Shown here: piece by piece, positions 1 through 6,645 of the stretch | Layout: each line of letters starts with the position of its first letter | How positions within the stretch are numbered: position 1 is the first letter of the stretch | NCBI GenBank assembly: GCA_903872555.1 | Contig: CAIQLE010000064.1 | Coordinates: 1 to 18,832, forward strand | Source of the DNA: an uncultured bacterium | GTDB lineage: Bacteria > Pseudomonadota > Gammaproteobacteria > Burkholderiales > Burkholderiaceae_D | Direction of reading: 5' to 3' | DNA length: 18,832 nucleotides | Notes under the pieces: generated by a model | Databases searched by the model: none | What the model saw: the letters and a program-made list of their open reading frames with translations, nothing else | Told to the model about the DNA's origin: nothing | Made by a program: the position numbers and the translations under genes

Positions 1-711
1 GGCTATGAACAGGACGATCATGGAGACCGCATCGGACTAGTGGCAGGCATTGCCAACGGCAATACGAGCTCAGCGATGACGAGTATGAACAGCGACGGCA
101 TCTTTGCCGGCCTTTATCGTCTCACGCGTCATGGTGAATTGGATGTGACTGCTTCAGTAGTGGCAGGCATAGAAATGCACAACAATCGCCGCACCCTACT
201 CGACAACCTGAATGGCTTAGAGACCGCAAGCGGCACGACCACCAGTTACTATCTAAGCCCTTCGCTCAGTGCAGGGCGCAGCTATCCAATGATGCCAAAC
301 TGGGTGCTACGTCCATCGGCCACGCTGAGCTATAGCGTGGGCTGGTATGCAGGCTATACCGAGAGCGGCACAGCGAATGCGAACCTGAGCCTGAACTCGC
401 GCACTGTACAAGCACTGGCGGGGCGTGCACAGCTGGAATTTGCGCGACAAATATCTAGTGGCGAAGCCAGCTTGAGAGCCGGCGTACAGACGCGGCAGAC
501 ATCGGACGGAGCGATACAGGGCATGGTCGGTGGCAGCGATTTTCGCGTCAGCGCGATGGGCAGCAAGAGCGTAGCCGGCGGCTACGTGGGACTGGGGCTG
601 CGGCAGGCGCTGCGTCAACAACTCAGTCTGCTGGCCGATGTGGAGTACGGCCAGCTCAGCGGTAATGAAACGCAGGTAAGCGCCAGGGTAAGTATGCAGT
701 ATCTTTTCTAA
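1..711 (+). CDS. Autotransporter-type outer-membrane beta-barrel protein, C-terminal part (5' end outside window)
   Basis: The frame is open from the first base (GYEQDDHGD...) to a TAA at 709-711, so this is the 3' end of a longer gene; the GTG at 40 is only an internal codon. The visible 236 residues are alternating polar and hydrophobic stretches rich in Gly, Ser, Thr and Ala, typical of amphipathic beta strands. The last strand ends VSMQYLF, with the terminal aromatic residue needed for outer-membrane barrel insertion. This fits the C-terminal translocator barrel of a classical (type V) autotransporter. The passenger domain is not visible, so the function is unknown. It lies on the same strand as the gsp operon, but 265 bases and likely promoter structure separate them, so a shared job is not implied. 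Another kind of outer-membrane barrel remains possible. Confidence 0.72.
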   Translation, partial: GYEQDDHGDRIGLVAGIANGNTSSAMTSMNSDGIFAGLYRLTRHGELDVTASVVAGIEMHNNRRTLLDNLNGLETASGTTTSYYLSPSLSAGRSYPMMPNWVLRPSATLSYSVGWYAGYTESGTANANLSLNSRTVQALAGRAQLEFARQISSGEASLRAGVQTRQTSDGAIQGMVGGSDFRVSAMGSKSVAGGYVGLGLRQALRQQLSLLADVEYGQLSGNETQVSARVSMQYLF

Positions 712-765
712 GAGCCTGTCTCTAAATTCCGTCCGCAGACCGTCACTTCGGGTTGTCGCAAAAAC

Positions 766-871
766 TGCGGCATTCCGCACGTCAAACTGGAATATGAATT
801 TCCAGCATTCAATGACATTTGAAAAAACGACCGGCACTTTTTCCGGCATTTGCAATCCCACCAGGATTGCA
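766..871. repeat. Cluster of small inverted repeats between the autotransporter gene and gspG
   Basis: Three hairpins can be drawn: TGCGG/CCGCA (766-779, 4-base loop), CTGGAA/TTCCAG (787-805, 7-base loop) and a perfect 8-bp stem TGCAATCC/GGATTGCA (851-871, 5-base loop). None is followed by a run of T on the plus strand, so none is a textbook intrinsic terminator. They could end or stabilise the upstream transcript, or be structure in a leader RNA. No open reading frame of interest covers the region. Confidence 0.35.
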
Positions 872-909
872 TTCGTATAAGCACGACTGAATCAATACAG
901 GAACGTGCT

Positions 910-934
910 GATTGATCAAACATGATTAATCAAA
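910..934. promoter_or_regulatory. Possible operator or promoter region upstream of gspG
   Basis: An 11-base near-repeat (GATTGATCAAA at 910-920, GATTAATCAAA at 924-934, one mismatch, 14-base period) contains two palindromes, TTGATCAA (912-919) and TGATTAATCA (923-932). The surroundings to 976 are AT-rich. A weak promoter can be proposed as TTGATC (912-917) with TATTCG (936-941), spacing 18. Binding by a dimeric regulator, or autonomous promoter activity for the T2SS operon, is inference. Confidence 0.35.
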
Positions 935-976
935 ATATTCGCTTCAACAGAATCTATTTTTTACGAAACAATTTTC

Positions 977-1429
977 ATGCAACCATTTTTTTATTCAACT
1001 ATTTCTCGCTCGAATAAACGCGGCTTCACCCTGATCGAGATCATGGTCGTGGTAGTGATCATGGGAATTCTTGCGGCGCTGGTCGTGCCCAAGCTCATGG
1101 GGCGAACCGATGATGCACGCATACTGGCAGCCAGGCAGGACATCGTCACCCTGATGCAGGCGCTGAAACTCTACCGACTGGATAATCAACGCTATCCCAC
1201 CACCGAGCAAGGGCTTCAGGCGCTGATAACGCGACCGACGAATGATCCGGTTCCAGCTAACTGGAAAACAGAGGGCTATCTGGACAAACTCAACAAAGAC
1301 CCGTGGGGCAATATGTATCAATATTTATCTCCGGGGTCGCATGCAGATGCTGAAGTGTTTTCCTATGGTGCTGACGGCAAACCCGGCGGCACAGGGAATG
1401 ATGCAGATATCGGTTCCTGGGCCCAGTAA
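977..1429 (+). CDS. gspG: T2SS major pseudopilin GspG
   Basis: Main subunit of the periplasmic pseudopilus that pushes folded exoproteins through the GspD secretin. The 150-residue product starts with a 16-residue basic leader ending in Gly16, followed by FTLIE and a long hydrophobic helix. This is the type III signal peptide cut by prepilin peptidase between Gly16 and Phe17, with the conserved Glu at mature +5 (Glu21). The downstream PTTEQGLQAL and DPWGNMYQY motifs, and the C-terminal acidic segment with FSYGADGKPGGTGNDADI, are hallmarks of GspG and its calcium-binding region. Length is normal for the family. It is the first gene of the operon, which is unusual because gspC or gspD often leads. 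No strong Shine-Dalgarno is seen before the ATG at 977, but no other start gives a sensible leader. Confidence 0.96.
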   Translation: MQPFFYSTISRSNKRGFTLIEIMVVVVIMGILAALVVPKLMGRTDDARILAARQDIVTLMQALKLYRLDNQRYPTTEQGLQALITRPTNDPVPANWKTEGYLDKLNKDPWGNMYQYLSPGSHADAEVFSYGADGKPGGTGNDADIGSWAQ

Positions 1430-1895
1430 AAAAGCAGCAGGCTTCACCCTGCTCGAACTGTTGGTGGTGCTGGTGATCGTCGGCATCATGTTGGGTGCAG
1501 TCGCGCTGAATGCACATCCGGGTAATCAGCGTGTGCTGCAGAACGAAGCACGACGCATTGCACTCTTGCTGCAAGTGGCGCGTGATGAAGCCATAGTGCG
1601 CAACCGCGCGATCGCCTTTGAGGCCGATGACTATCGCTACCATTTCTTGATCCGGCAGAACGACAGCTGGGAACGACTGAGCGAAGATGAAATTTTGCGT
1701 GAACGTGAATTTCCGCGCGCGCCCCTCACGCTCACAGTCACACCGGCTGCTGTACCAGCATCGGCAGAAAGTCTTTCAGTGCGCATCGTGTTCGGGCGCG
1801 AGCCGGTAGACAAGGCCTTCGTGTTGACGCTGGCATTGGGTGATATCAGCGCAAAGATACGCGCCGATGGCATAGGCAATTTTCTAGTGGAGTGA
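1398..1895 (+). CDS. gspH: T2SS minor pseudopilin GspH
   Basis: Minor pseudopilin near the pseudopilus tip. The start is placed at ATG 1398 (or the adjacent ATG at 1401), inside the end of gspG, giving 165 residues and a 15-residue leader ending KKAAG before FTLLELLVVLVIVG. Cleavage is after Gly15, with Glu at mature +5. The frame is open further upstream, but earlier starts would add an implausibly long leader. An AGGGA at 1393-1397 abuts this start, too close for ideal spacing. After the N-terminal helix the protein carries the GspH-type region with the EARRIALLLQVARDEAI helix. It overlaps gspG by 32 bases, suggesting coupled translation, and ends 22 bases before gspI. Confidence 0.92.
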   Translation: MMQISVPGPSKKAAGFTLLELLVVLVIVGIMLGAVALNAHPGNQRVLQNEARRIALLLQVARDEAIVRNRAIAFEADDYRYHFLIRQNDSWERLSEDEILREREFPRAPLTLTVTPAAVPASAESLSVRIVFGREPVDKAFVLTLALGDISAKIRADGIGNFLVE

Positions 1896-1917
1896 GAGGA
1901 CGGTTCAGTCAAACGCA

Positions 1918-2307
1918 ATGAAAATGAAGTCACCAACCAGCTTGTGGCCTGCAGGCTTTACCTTGCTTGAAGTGCTGGTGGCGCTGGTCATCATAGGTAC
2001 AGCACTGGCGGCCAGTCTGCGTGCCATAGGCAGCCTGACACAAAACAGTGCGGATTTGCGTGCAGCCATGATGGCCACCTGGTCTGCTGAAAACCGGCTG
2101 ACACAAATCCGGCTGGCACATGAATGGCCGCCGCTAGGCAAGCGTGTCTTTGCCTGCGCTCAGGGCGAGCTGGAACTGCGTTGCGAAGAAACGATTATGC
2201 CTACGCCGAATCCGGCGTTTCGCCGGGTAGAAGTCGCTGTGCTGGATCAGCGTTCTCCCGGGCGGCGCATCATCGTCTTGTCACAGGTGGTGCCAAATGC
2301 GCTTTAG
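1918..2307 (+). CDS. gspI: T2SS minor pseudopilin GspI
   Basis: Minor pseudopilin that, in studied systems, forms a tip complex with GspJ and GspK to start pseudopilus assembly. The 129-residue product has a 13-residue leader ending WPAG, then FTLLEVLVALVIIGTALAAS; cleavage is after Gly13 and Glu18 is mature +5. The following NRLTQIRL region and short C-terminal beta domain fit the family, as does the length. A second in-frame ATG at 1924 would also give a workable leader. Its 3' end overlaps the gspJ start by 11 bases. Confidence 0.93.
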   Translation: MKMKSPTSLWPAGFTLLEVLVALVIIGTALAASLRAIGSLTQNSADLRAAMMATWSAENRLTQIRLAHEWPPLGKRVFACAQGELELRCEETIMPTPNPAFRRVEVAVLDQRSPGRRIIVLSQVVPNAL

Positions 2308-2956
2308 AAAGCACACGATGGGACTGACGCTGGTGGAATTGCTGGTGGCCATCAGCGTACTGGGTATTGTAGCGATGCTAGGCTGGCGCGGACTCGACAG
2401 CATTACGCGCGCACGTGCCAGTCTGAACCGGGAGCTGGAACAGGCGCGTGGTTTACAGCTCGCCTTTGCGCAACTGCAAACCGATTGCGCCAATGCCGCT
2501 GATGTCGACACACTTGATGGCCATGCACCGCTGATGATGGATGACACCCACCTCACGCTTGCACGACGTCTGCAGCCCGAGGCACAGGCCGGTGCCCTGC
2601 AGCTGGTTACTTACCGTTTACAGGACGGTGTGCTGACGCGGGAAGAATCGGCGGCTACGCGCAGACTGGCACAGCTGGCGCAAGACTGGCAGCAGTCGCA
2701 GACCGGCAGCGCACTCAGAGTGACATTACAAAAAGATGTGCAGGCGATGAAGCTGAGAGTCTGGGCCGATGATGGACGCGGCTGGCGCAGCTGGCAGCAG
2801 ATGGCAGCCAGCAATCTCACCTCAGGCGGTGCACTGATGAATCCGCAGGCCGGCACGACCGCCATGCAGACGGTCTGGAGTGGTGTGGAAGTGTCCTTGC
2901 AGATGAATGGCAAGGAAGCGGCGCTGACGAAAATTTTTATGCTGGGTGCGGTGTGA
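2297..2956 (+). CDS. gspJ: T2SS minor pseudopilin GspJ
   Basis: Partner of GspI and GspK in the pseudopilus tip. The 219-residue product begins MRFRKHTMG followed by LTLVELLVAISVLGIVAML. The peptidase site is after Gly9, and the mature protein would start with Leu rather than the usual Phe, while Glu at +5 (Glu14) is kept. The helix continues as LGWRGLDSITRARASL, typical of GspJ, and length is in the normal range. The start lies within gspI (11-base overlap) and the stop overlaps the gspK GTG, so translation of I, J and K is probably coupled. Confidence 0.93.
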   Translation: MRFRKHTMGLTLVELLVAISVLGIVAMLGWRGLDSITRARASLNRELEQARGLQLAFAQLQTDCANAADVDTLDGHAPLMMDDTHLTLARRLQPEAQAGALQLVTYRLQDGVLTREESAATRRLAQLAQDWQQSQTGSALRVTLQKDVQAMKLRVWADDGRGWRSWQQMAASNLTSGGALMNPQAGTTAMQTVWSGVEVSLQMNGKEAALTKIFMLGAV

Positions 2957-3912
2957 AACATGCCCCTGTCATGAAGCGCTGGTCTGGCGTGAGGAAGCAA
3001 CGACGAAGCAAAGGCGTGGCTGTCGTGACGGCCTTATTGCTCACGGCACTGGCTGTCACTATCGTCGCCAGCCTGTTCTGGCAACAGCAAGTACAGGTTC
3101 GCACGATAGAAAATCAGCGGCTGCAATTGCAGAAGCAATGGATATTGCGCGGCGCTATGGACTGGGCGCGTCTGATCTTGCGTGAAGATGCCAAGTATTC
3201 AGCGATTGATGATCTGAATGAACCCTGGTCTGTGCCTCTGTCTGAAACACGTCTCGACCAATATGTGGAATCGGCCGCTATCCGAGGTGATGCAGGCAGT
3301 GCGGTTTTATCAGGCGCGATACAAGATGCGCAGGCAAGGCTGAATCTGAGCAGTCTGGCCAGCCGTGGTGAAGTGAATGCCGCCGAGATCGCTGCATTCG
3401 AACGACTCTTGTCATCGCTGCATCAGGACCCCTCTTTTGCACGTGCTGCCGCACAACAACTGGCAGCCAGTCAGATTGCGTCAAGTGGTGACAACAGCAG
3501 CACGCGCACGCTGGGTTTTGTGCAAACCGATGATTTGCTTGCTGTACCGGGAGGTACGCTGGCCTTGCTGCAAGCCGTGCGCGACTACGTCGTGTTCCTG
3601 CCGCATGCTACGCCTGTGAATGCGAACACGGCGTCAGCTGAAGTGCTGTCGGCCCGGCTGTCTACACTCTCATTGGCCGATGCCAACACGCTGCTGACTT
3701 CGCGTCGCACCAACAGCTTTCGAGATCTGAGTGATGTCGCAGAGCGCATGCCCGGCCGGGGTGATGCGCCAACTCCCGACCAGATTACGGTGGCAAGTAA
3801 TTATTTTCTGGTCACCGGCATGGTCACCATACGGCAAGCAACCCTGCAAGTGCAGGGTCTGGTCGAGCGTCAGGGCGCAACGACACATCTTTTGTGGTTG
3901 CGCGAAGTGTGA
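2953..3912 (+). CDS. gspK: T2SS minor pseudopilin GspK
   Basis: Large minor pseudopilin thought to cap the pseudopilus tip. The 319-residue product starts at a GTG that overlaps the gspJ stop (GTGA); an in-frame ATG lies six codons later. The leader is basic (RKQRRSKG) and is followed by VAVVTALLLTALAVTIVAS. Cleavage would be after Gly21. Mature position +5 is Thr instead of Glu, and lack of this Glu is characteristic of GspK. The rest is a large alpha-helical domain with QDAQARLNLSSL, the NANTAS motif (helix-hairpin-helix-like segment) and FRDLSDV, all expected for GspK. A gap of 60 bases precedes gspL. Confidence 0.94.
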   Translation: MKHAPVMKRWSGVRKQRRSKGVAVVTALLLTALAVTIVASLFWQQQVQVRTIENQRLQLQKQWILRGAMDWARLILREDAKYSAIDDLNEPWSVPLSETRLDQYVESAAIRGDAGSAVLSGAIQDAQARLNLSSLASRGEVNAAEIAAFERLLSSLHQDPSFARAAAQQLAASQIASSGDNSSTRTLGFVQTDDLLAVPGGTLALLQAVRDYVVFLPHATPVNANTASAEVLSARLSTLSLADANTLLTSRRTNSFRDLSDVAERMPGRGDAPTPDQITVASNYFLVTGMVTIRQATLQVQGLVERQGATTHLLWLREV

Positions 3913-3972
3913 GGTGGAGATTTGCGGTCTGATCTGTGCAGCCAGATGTGAAGCGAGGGAGCCACAAGCATC

Positions 3973-5373
3973 ATGAATGATAGCCAGCACGATGTGCTCT
4001 ACCTTCGCCTGCCCGCCCGTAATGCGCTGCGCGACAGAGAAACAATACAGCCTCAGGAAAAAATCTCAGAGCCGCTGGCCTTTGCGCTGCTGGCGCGCAA
4101 GCGCCTGCAACACACAGGCATCGCCTCTTTGCATGAACTGTCTCAGCAACTGACTCAGGTGCAGCGTGTGGTGCTGTTAGTGGCCGCCAGTGATGTGACA
4201 CTTTTACGCACGCGCGTGCCGCCCTTGTCAGCGACCCGCTTGCGGGCGGCACTGCCTTCCCTGATTGAAGACCGCATCATTGGCGATCCGGCTGACTGTG
4301 CCATCGCCGCCGGACCGGATATTGAAGGACAGCGCGTGATTGCGGTGCTTGAAAAAGCCTGGCTGCAAAGCTGGGTCACTCAGCTCAGAGCCTGTGGCGC
4401 GAAACGGCTGCATGCCTTGCCCATGCAATTGTGTCTGCCTTTGCCGGCGGGACAAGTTGCGGCGGCGCTGCTGGAATCTTCAGGACAAAGCGAACTGGCG
4501 CTCAGATTTTCAGTGGATGAAGGCATGGGCCTGCCGGTGATTACTGAGGATGAGTCAACGCTGGCGAGTGAATTATTTATCTTGCTGCATACTCTCACCG
4601 GGGCGCAATCAGTGCAGCTGTTTTTACCGGCAGCACGCCTGCATGATTTTCATGCAGCGCAATTTTCTGACGGCGCTACCCATACATCGGCTGAGGCCGG
4701 CAAGCTGAATCGCTATCCCAACATACAGCTGTATGAAGCACACTGGGAGCTATGGATAGAAGGCGCCAGCCAGCTGCATATTGATTTGCTGAGTGGTCTG
4801 GATGCTATGCCTGAAGCGCCTGTGGACTGGGCGCGCTGGCGCTGGCCTGTGCGGCTGGCGACTTTGCTGCTCTTGCTGAATGTCATCGCACTGAATGCTG
4901 ACTGGTGGCGTTTGCGCAGTGAAGGAGAACGTCTGCAAGCGGCGATGTTGCAGACCTTTCAGCGTGCTTATCCTAAGGAGACTGTGGTCGATACGCCGCT
5001 GGCGCAGATGCGGCGCAAGCTGGCAGCGGCACGGCAGTCGGCGGGTGAACTGGCGCCCGGTGATTTTCTGGCACTCTCACTTTTGCTGGGTGATGCCTGG
5101 GCCGAGGCGGGGATGGAGGCGCGTTCAATTGCGCGCATCGAATATCGCGACAACACCCTGAGCGTCTATTTCAAGCCCGGCGTTTCGGTGTCGGCAGAGA
5201 AGGCACGCGCAGCATTCGCTGCACGCAAACTGGAACTCAGCACGGTAACGAGTTCGACATCCGCTTCCAGTACAGCATCCAGTAATGCATCAAATGCGGC
5301 ATCCAATGCTGCATCCGGCGCGACATCCTCACAGAGCGATGCCGCGCAATGGCACATCCGCAGTATTTCATGA
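3973..5373 (+). CDS. gspL: T2SS inner-membrane platform protein GspL
   Basis: Bitopic protein that recruits the ATPase GspE to the inner membrane and pairs with GspM. The 466-residue product has a cytoplasmic actin-like domain (about residues 1-290, including the LPSLIEDRI motif), one membrane segment at about 293-311 (VRLATLLLLLNVIAL), and a periplasmic region with a ferredoxin-like fold (about 345-430). The last 35 or so residues are a low-complexity Ser/Ala/Asn/Thr tail encoded by repeated GCATCC-like units (about 5255-5335), unusual for the family. A GAGGGAG at 3955-3961 lies 11 bases before the ATG. The call is supported by the domain plan, length and position between gspK and gspM. Confidence 0.92.
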   Translation: MNDSQHDVLYLRLPARNALRDRETIQPQEKISEPLAFALLARKRLQHTGIASLHELSQQLTQVQRVVLLVAASDVTLLRTRVPPLSATRLRAALPSLIEDRIIGDPADCAIAAGPDIEGQRVIAVLEKAWLQSWVTQLRACGAKRLHALPMQLCLPLPAGQVAAALLESSGQSELALRFSVDEGMGLPVITEDESTLASELFILLHTLTGAQSVQLFLPAARLHDFHAAQFSDGATHTSAEAGKLNRYPNIQLYEAHWELWIEGASQLHIDLLSGLDAMPEAPVDWARWRWPVRLATLLLLLNVIALNADWWRLRSEGERLQAAMLQTFQRAYPKETVVDTPLAQMRRKLAAARQSAGELAPGDFLALSLLLGDAWAEAGMEARSIARIEYRDNTLSVYFKPGVSVSAEKARAAFAARKLELSTVTSSTSASSTASSNASNAASNAASGATSSQSDAAQWHIRSIS

Positions 5374-5383
5374 AAGCCTCAGC

Positions 5384-5875
5384 ATGATGTCCAGCCTCAG
5401 TTTGTTATGGAGCGAACGCACGCCGCGTGAGCGTCGCATGCTTGGCCTGGGTGCCGCTATGTTGCTAGCCATTTTGTGCTGGCTCGTACTGCTGGCACCG
5501 GCACTGCAAGCGCGTGCGCAGTGGCAAAAAGATTTGCCAGCGCTGCGTGCCGATCTGGCGCAGATGCAGGCATGGTCGCAAGAGCTGCGTTCCAGACCGG
5601 TGCGTGCAGTCAGTAGCACGCAAACCATCAACAAAATCAATCTCGAACGCAGTCTTGCGGACAAAGGCATGAAAGCACAGAGCCTGAATCTGAATCAGAG
5701 CAGCCGTGATACGCAAGTGCAGCTCAGTTTTACAGACACCTCTTTTTCTGCTCTCACGGAATGGCTGCAGCAAGTACAGGGCAGCATGCAACTGGTGGTG
5801 ATCGATGCCAGCGTCACGGCCAAAGAACGCATCGATCGTGTCGATGCAAAATTTTCATTGCGCAAAGCTTCATGA
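5384..5875 (+). CDS. gspM: T2SS inner-membrane platform protein GspM
   Basis: Partner of GspL in the inner-membrane platform. The start is placed at the ATGATG pair (5384 or 5387), ten bases after the gspL stop, giving 163 residues; upstream starts in this frame lie inside the gspL low-complexity tail and are unlikely. The product has a short cytoplasmic N-terminus (WSERTPRERRML), one membrane helix at about 20-42 (LGLGAAMLLAILCWLVLLAP), a coiled segment (DLPALRADLAQMQAWSQEL) and a small periplasmic domain. This order is standard for GspM. The stop overlaps the gspN start as ATGA. Confidence 0.9.
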   Translation: MMSSLSLLWSERTPRERRMLGLGAAMLLAILCWLVLLAPALQARAQWQKDLPALRADLAQMQAWSQELRSRPVRAVSSTQTINKINLERSLADKGMKAQSLNLNQSSRDTQVQLSFTDTSFSALTEWLQQVQGSMQLVVIDASVTAKERIDRVDAKFSLRKAS

Positions 5876-6645
5876 ACCTGCTGTGGGTGTGGGCTGTGGC
5901 CGCGCTACTGATGGTGATGGCGACGGTGATTGATAAGCTGCCTGCGTCCTGGCTGGCGCCTTGGCTGGAGCAGCAGACACAGGGCCGCTTATCACTGGGC
6001 GATCCGCAAGGCAGTGTGTGGCATGGCTCGGCATTTCTGGGTGGTGCCAGCAGCGGCAATGAGCCTTTGGTACCGCTCTTGCCCGGTCGTTTTCGCTGGC
6101 ACTTGTCACCGCTGTTATTACTGGGTCGGCTAGATGCAACGATACAGAACAGCCGCGCACTGGATGCGCCTGTGAACTTCACAGGCAACTGGCGACAGTG
6201 GGAAGTCGGCCCCGGCAGCGTGCAGTGGCCGGCGCAGCAACTGGCCGCTTTGGGCGCGCCTTTGAATACGCTGCGCCCTTCAGGGCAGATGCGTCTGTCA
6301 TGGTCGGAACTGACGCTGTTGAGCACCGGCGGCAGCTTACAGATCGATGGCCGCATGCAGCTCGATATGACAGAGATTGCATCCGCCTTGTCACCCGTCA
6401 AGCCACTCGGTGCTTATCGAATGCAATTCGACTGGCAGGGAAATCGCGCAGCAATCACATTGAAGAGCTTGTCCGGTCCTTTGTTGCTGGAGGGATCGGG
6501 CGCCATCGTGAATGGCCGTCTGCAATTCTCAGGTCAGGCATGGGCGCAGGAAGGTCATGAAAAAAAACTGGCTATCTTGCTCAATCTGTTAGGGCAGCGA
6601 CGCCAGATCGGAAACAGAGACGTTATTGCACTTGAGTTCAAATGA
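5872..6645 (+). CDS. gspN: T2SS protein GspN
   Basis: GspN family member, an accessory T2SS protein present in only some lineages, with an incompletely defined role in the inner membrane and periplasm. The start at ATG 5872 overlaps the gspM stop by four bases (ATGA) and gives 257 residues. An N-terminal hydrophobic segment (LLWVWAVAALLMVMATVI, about residues 3-20) would anchor it. The remainder is predicted mostly beta, with DPQGSVWHGSA and the FRWHLSPLLLLGRL stretch typical of the family. The stop overlaps the gspD start (ATGA). An in-frame extension upstream exists but lacks a membrane signal and is antisense-like in composition, so it was dropped. Confidence 0.88.
   Translation: MNLLWVWAVAALLMVMATVIDKLPASWLAPWLEQQTQGRLSLGDPQGSVWHGSAFLGGASSGNEPLVPLLPGRFRWHLSPLLLLGRLDATIQNSRALDAPVNFTGNWRQWEVGPGSVQWPAQQLAALGAPLNTLRPSGQMRLSWSELTLLSTGGSLQIDGRMQLDMTEIASALSPVKPLGAYRMQFDWQGNRAAITLKSLSGPLLLEGSGAIVNGRLQFSGQAWAQEGHEKKLAILLNLLGQRRQIGNRDVIALEFK

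Noticed and set aside
40..711. Treating the GTG at 40 as the true start of a 223-residue protein
   Set aside because: The frame is open from base 1, with sequence continuous with the beta-barrel, and there is no ribosome-binding site before 40. It is an internal codon of a truncated gene.
307..861. Minus-strand 184-codon frame antisense to the autotransporter end
   Set aside because: The plus frame has clear beta-barrel character with terminal Phe; the minus product has no recognisable domain and its composition looks like a shadow frame.
1242..1397. Long N-terminal extension of gspH
   Set aside because: It would overlap gspG heavily and bury the prepilin signal more than 60 residues in, incompatible with a pseudopilin leader.
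5814..6401. Minus-strand 195-codon frame antisense to gspN
   Set aside because: gspN has the expected neighbours, overlaps and hydrophobic anchor; the antisense product is Cys/Ser/Arg-rich without domain signs.
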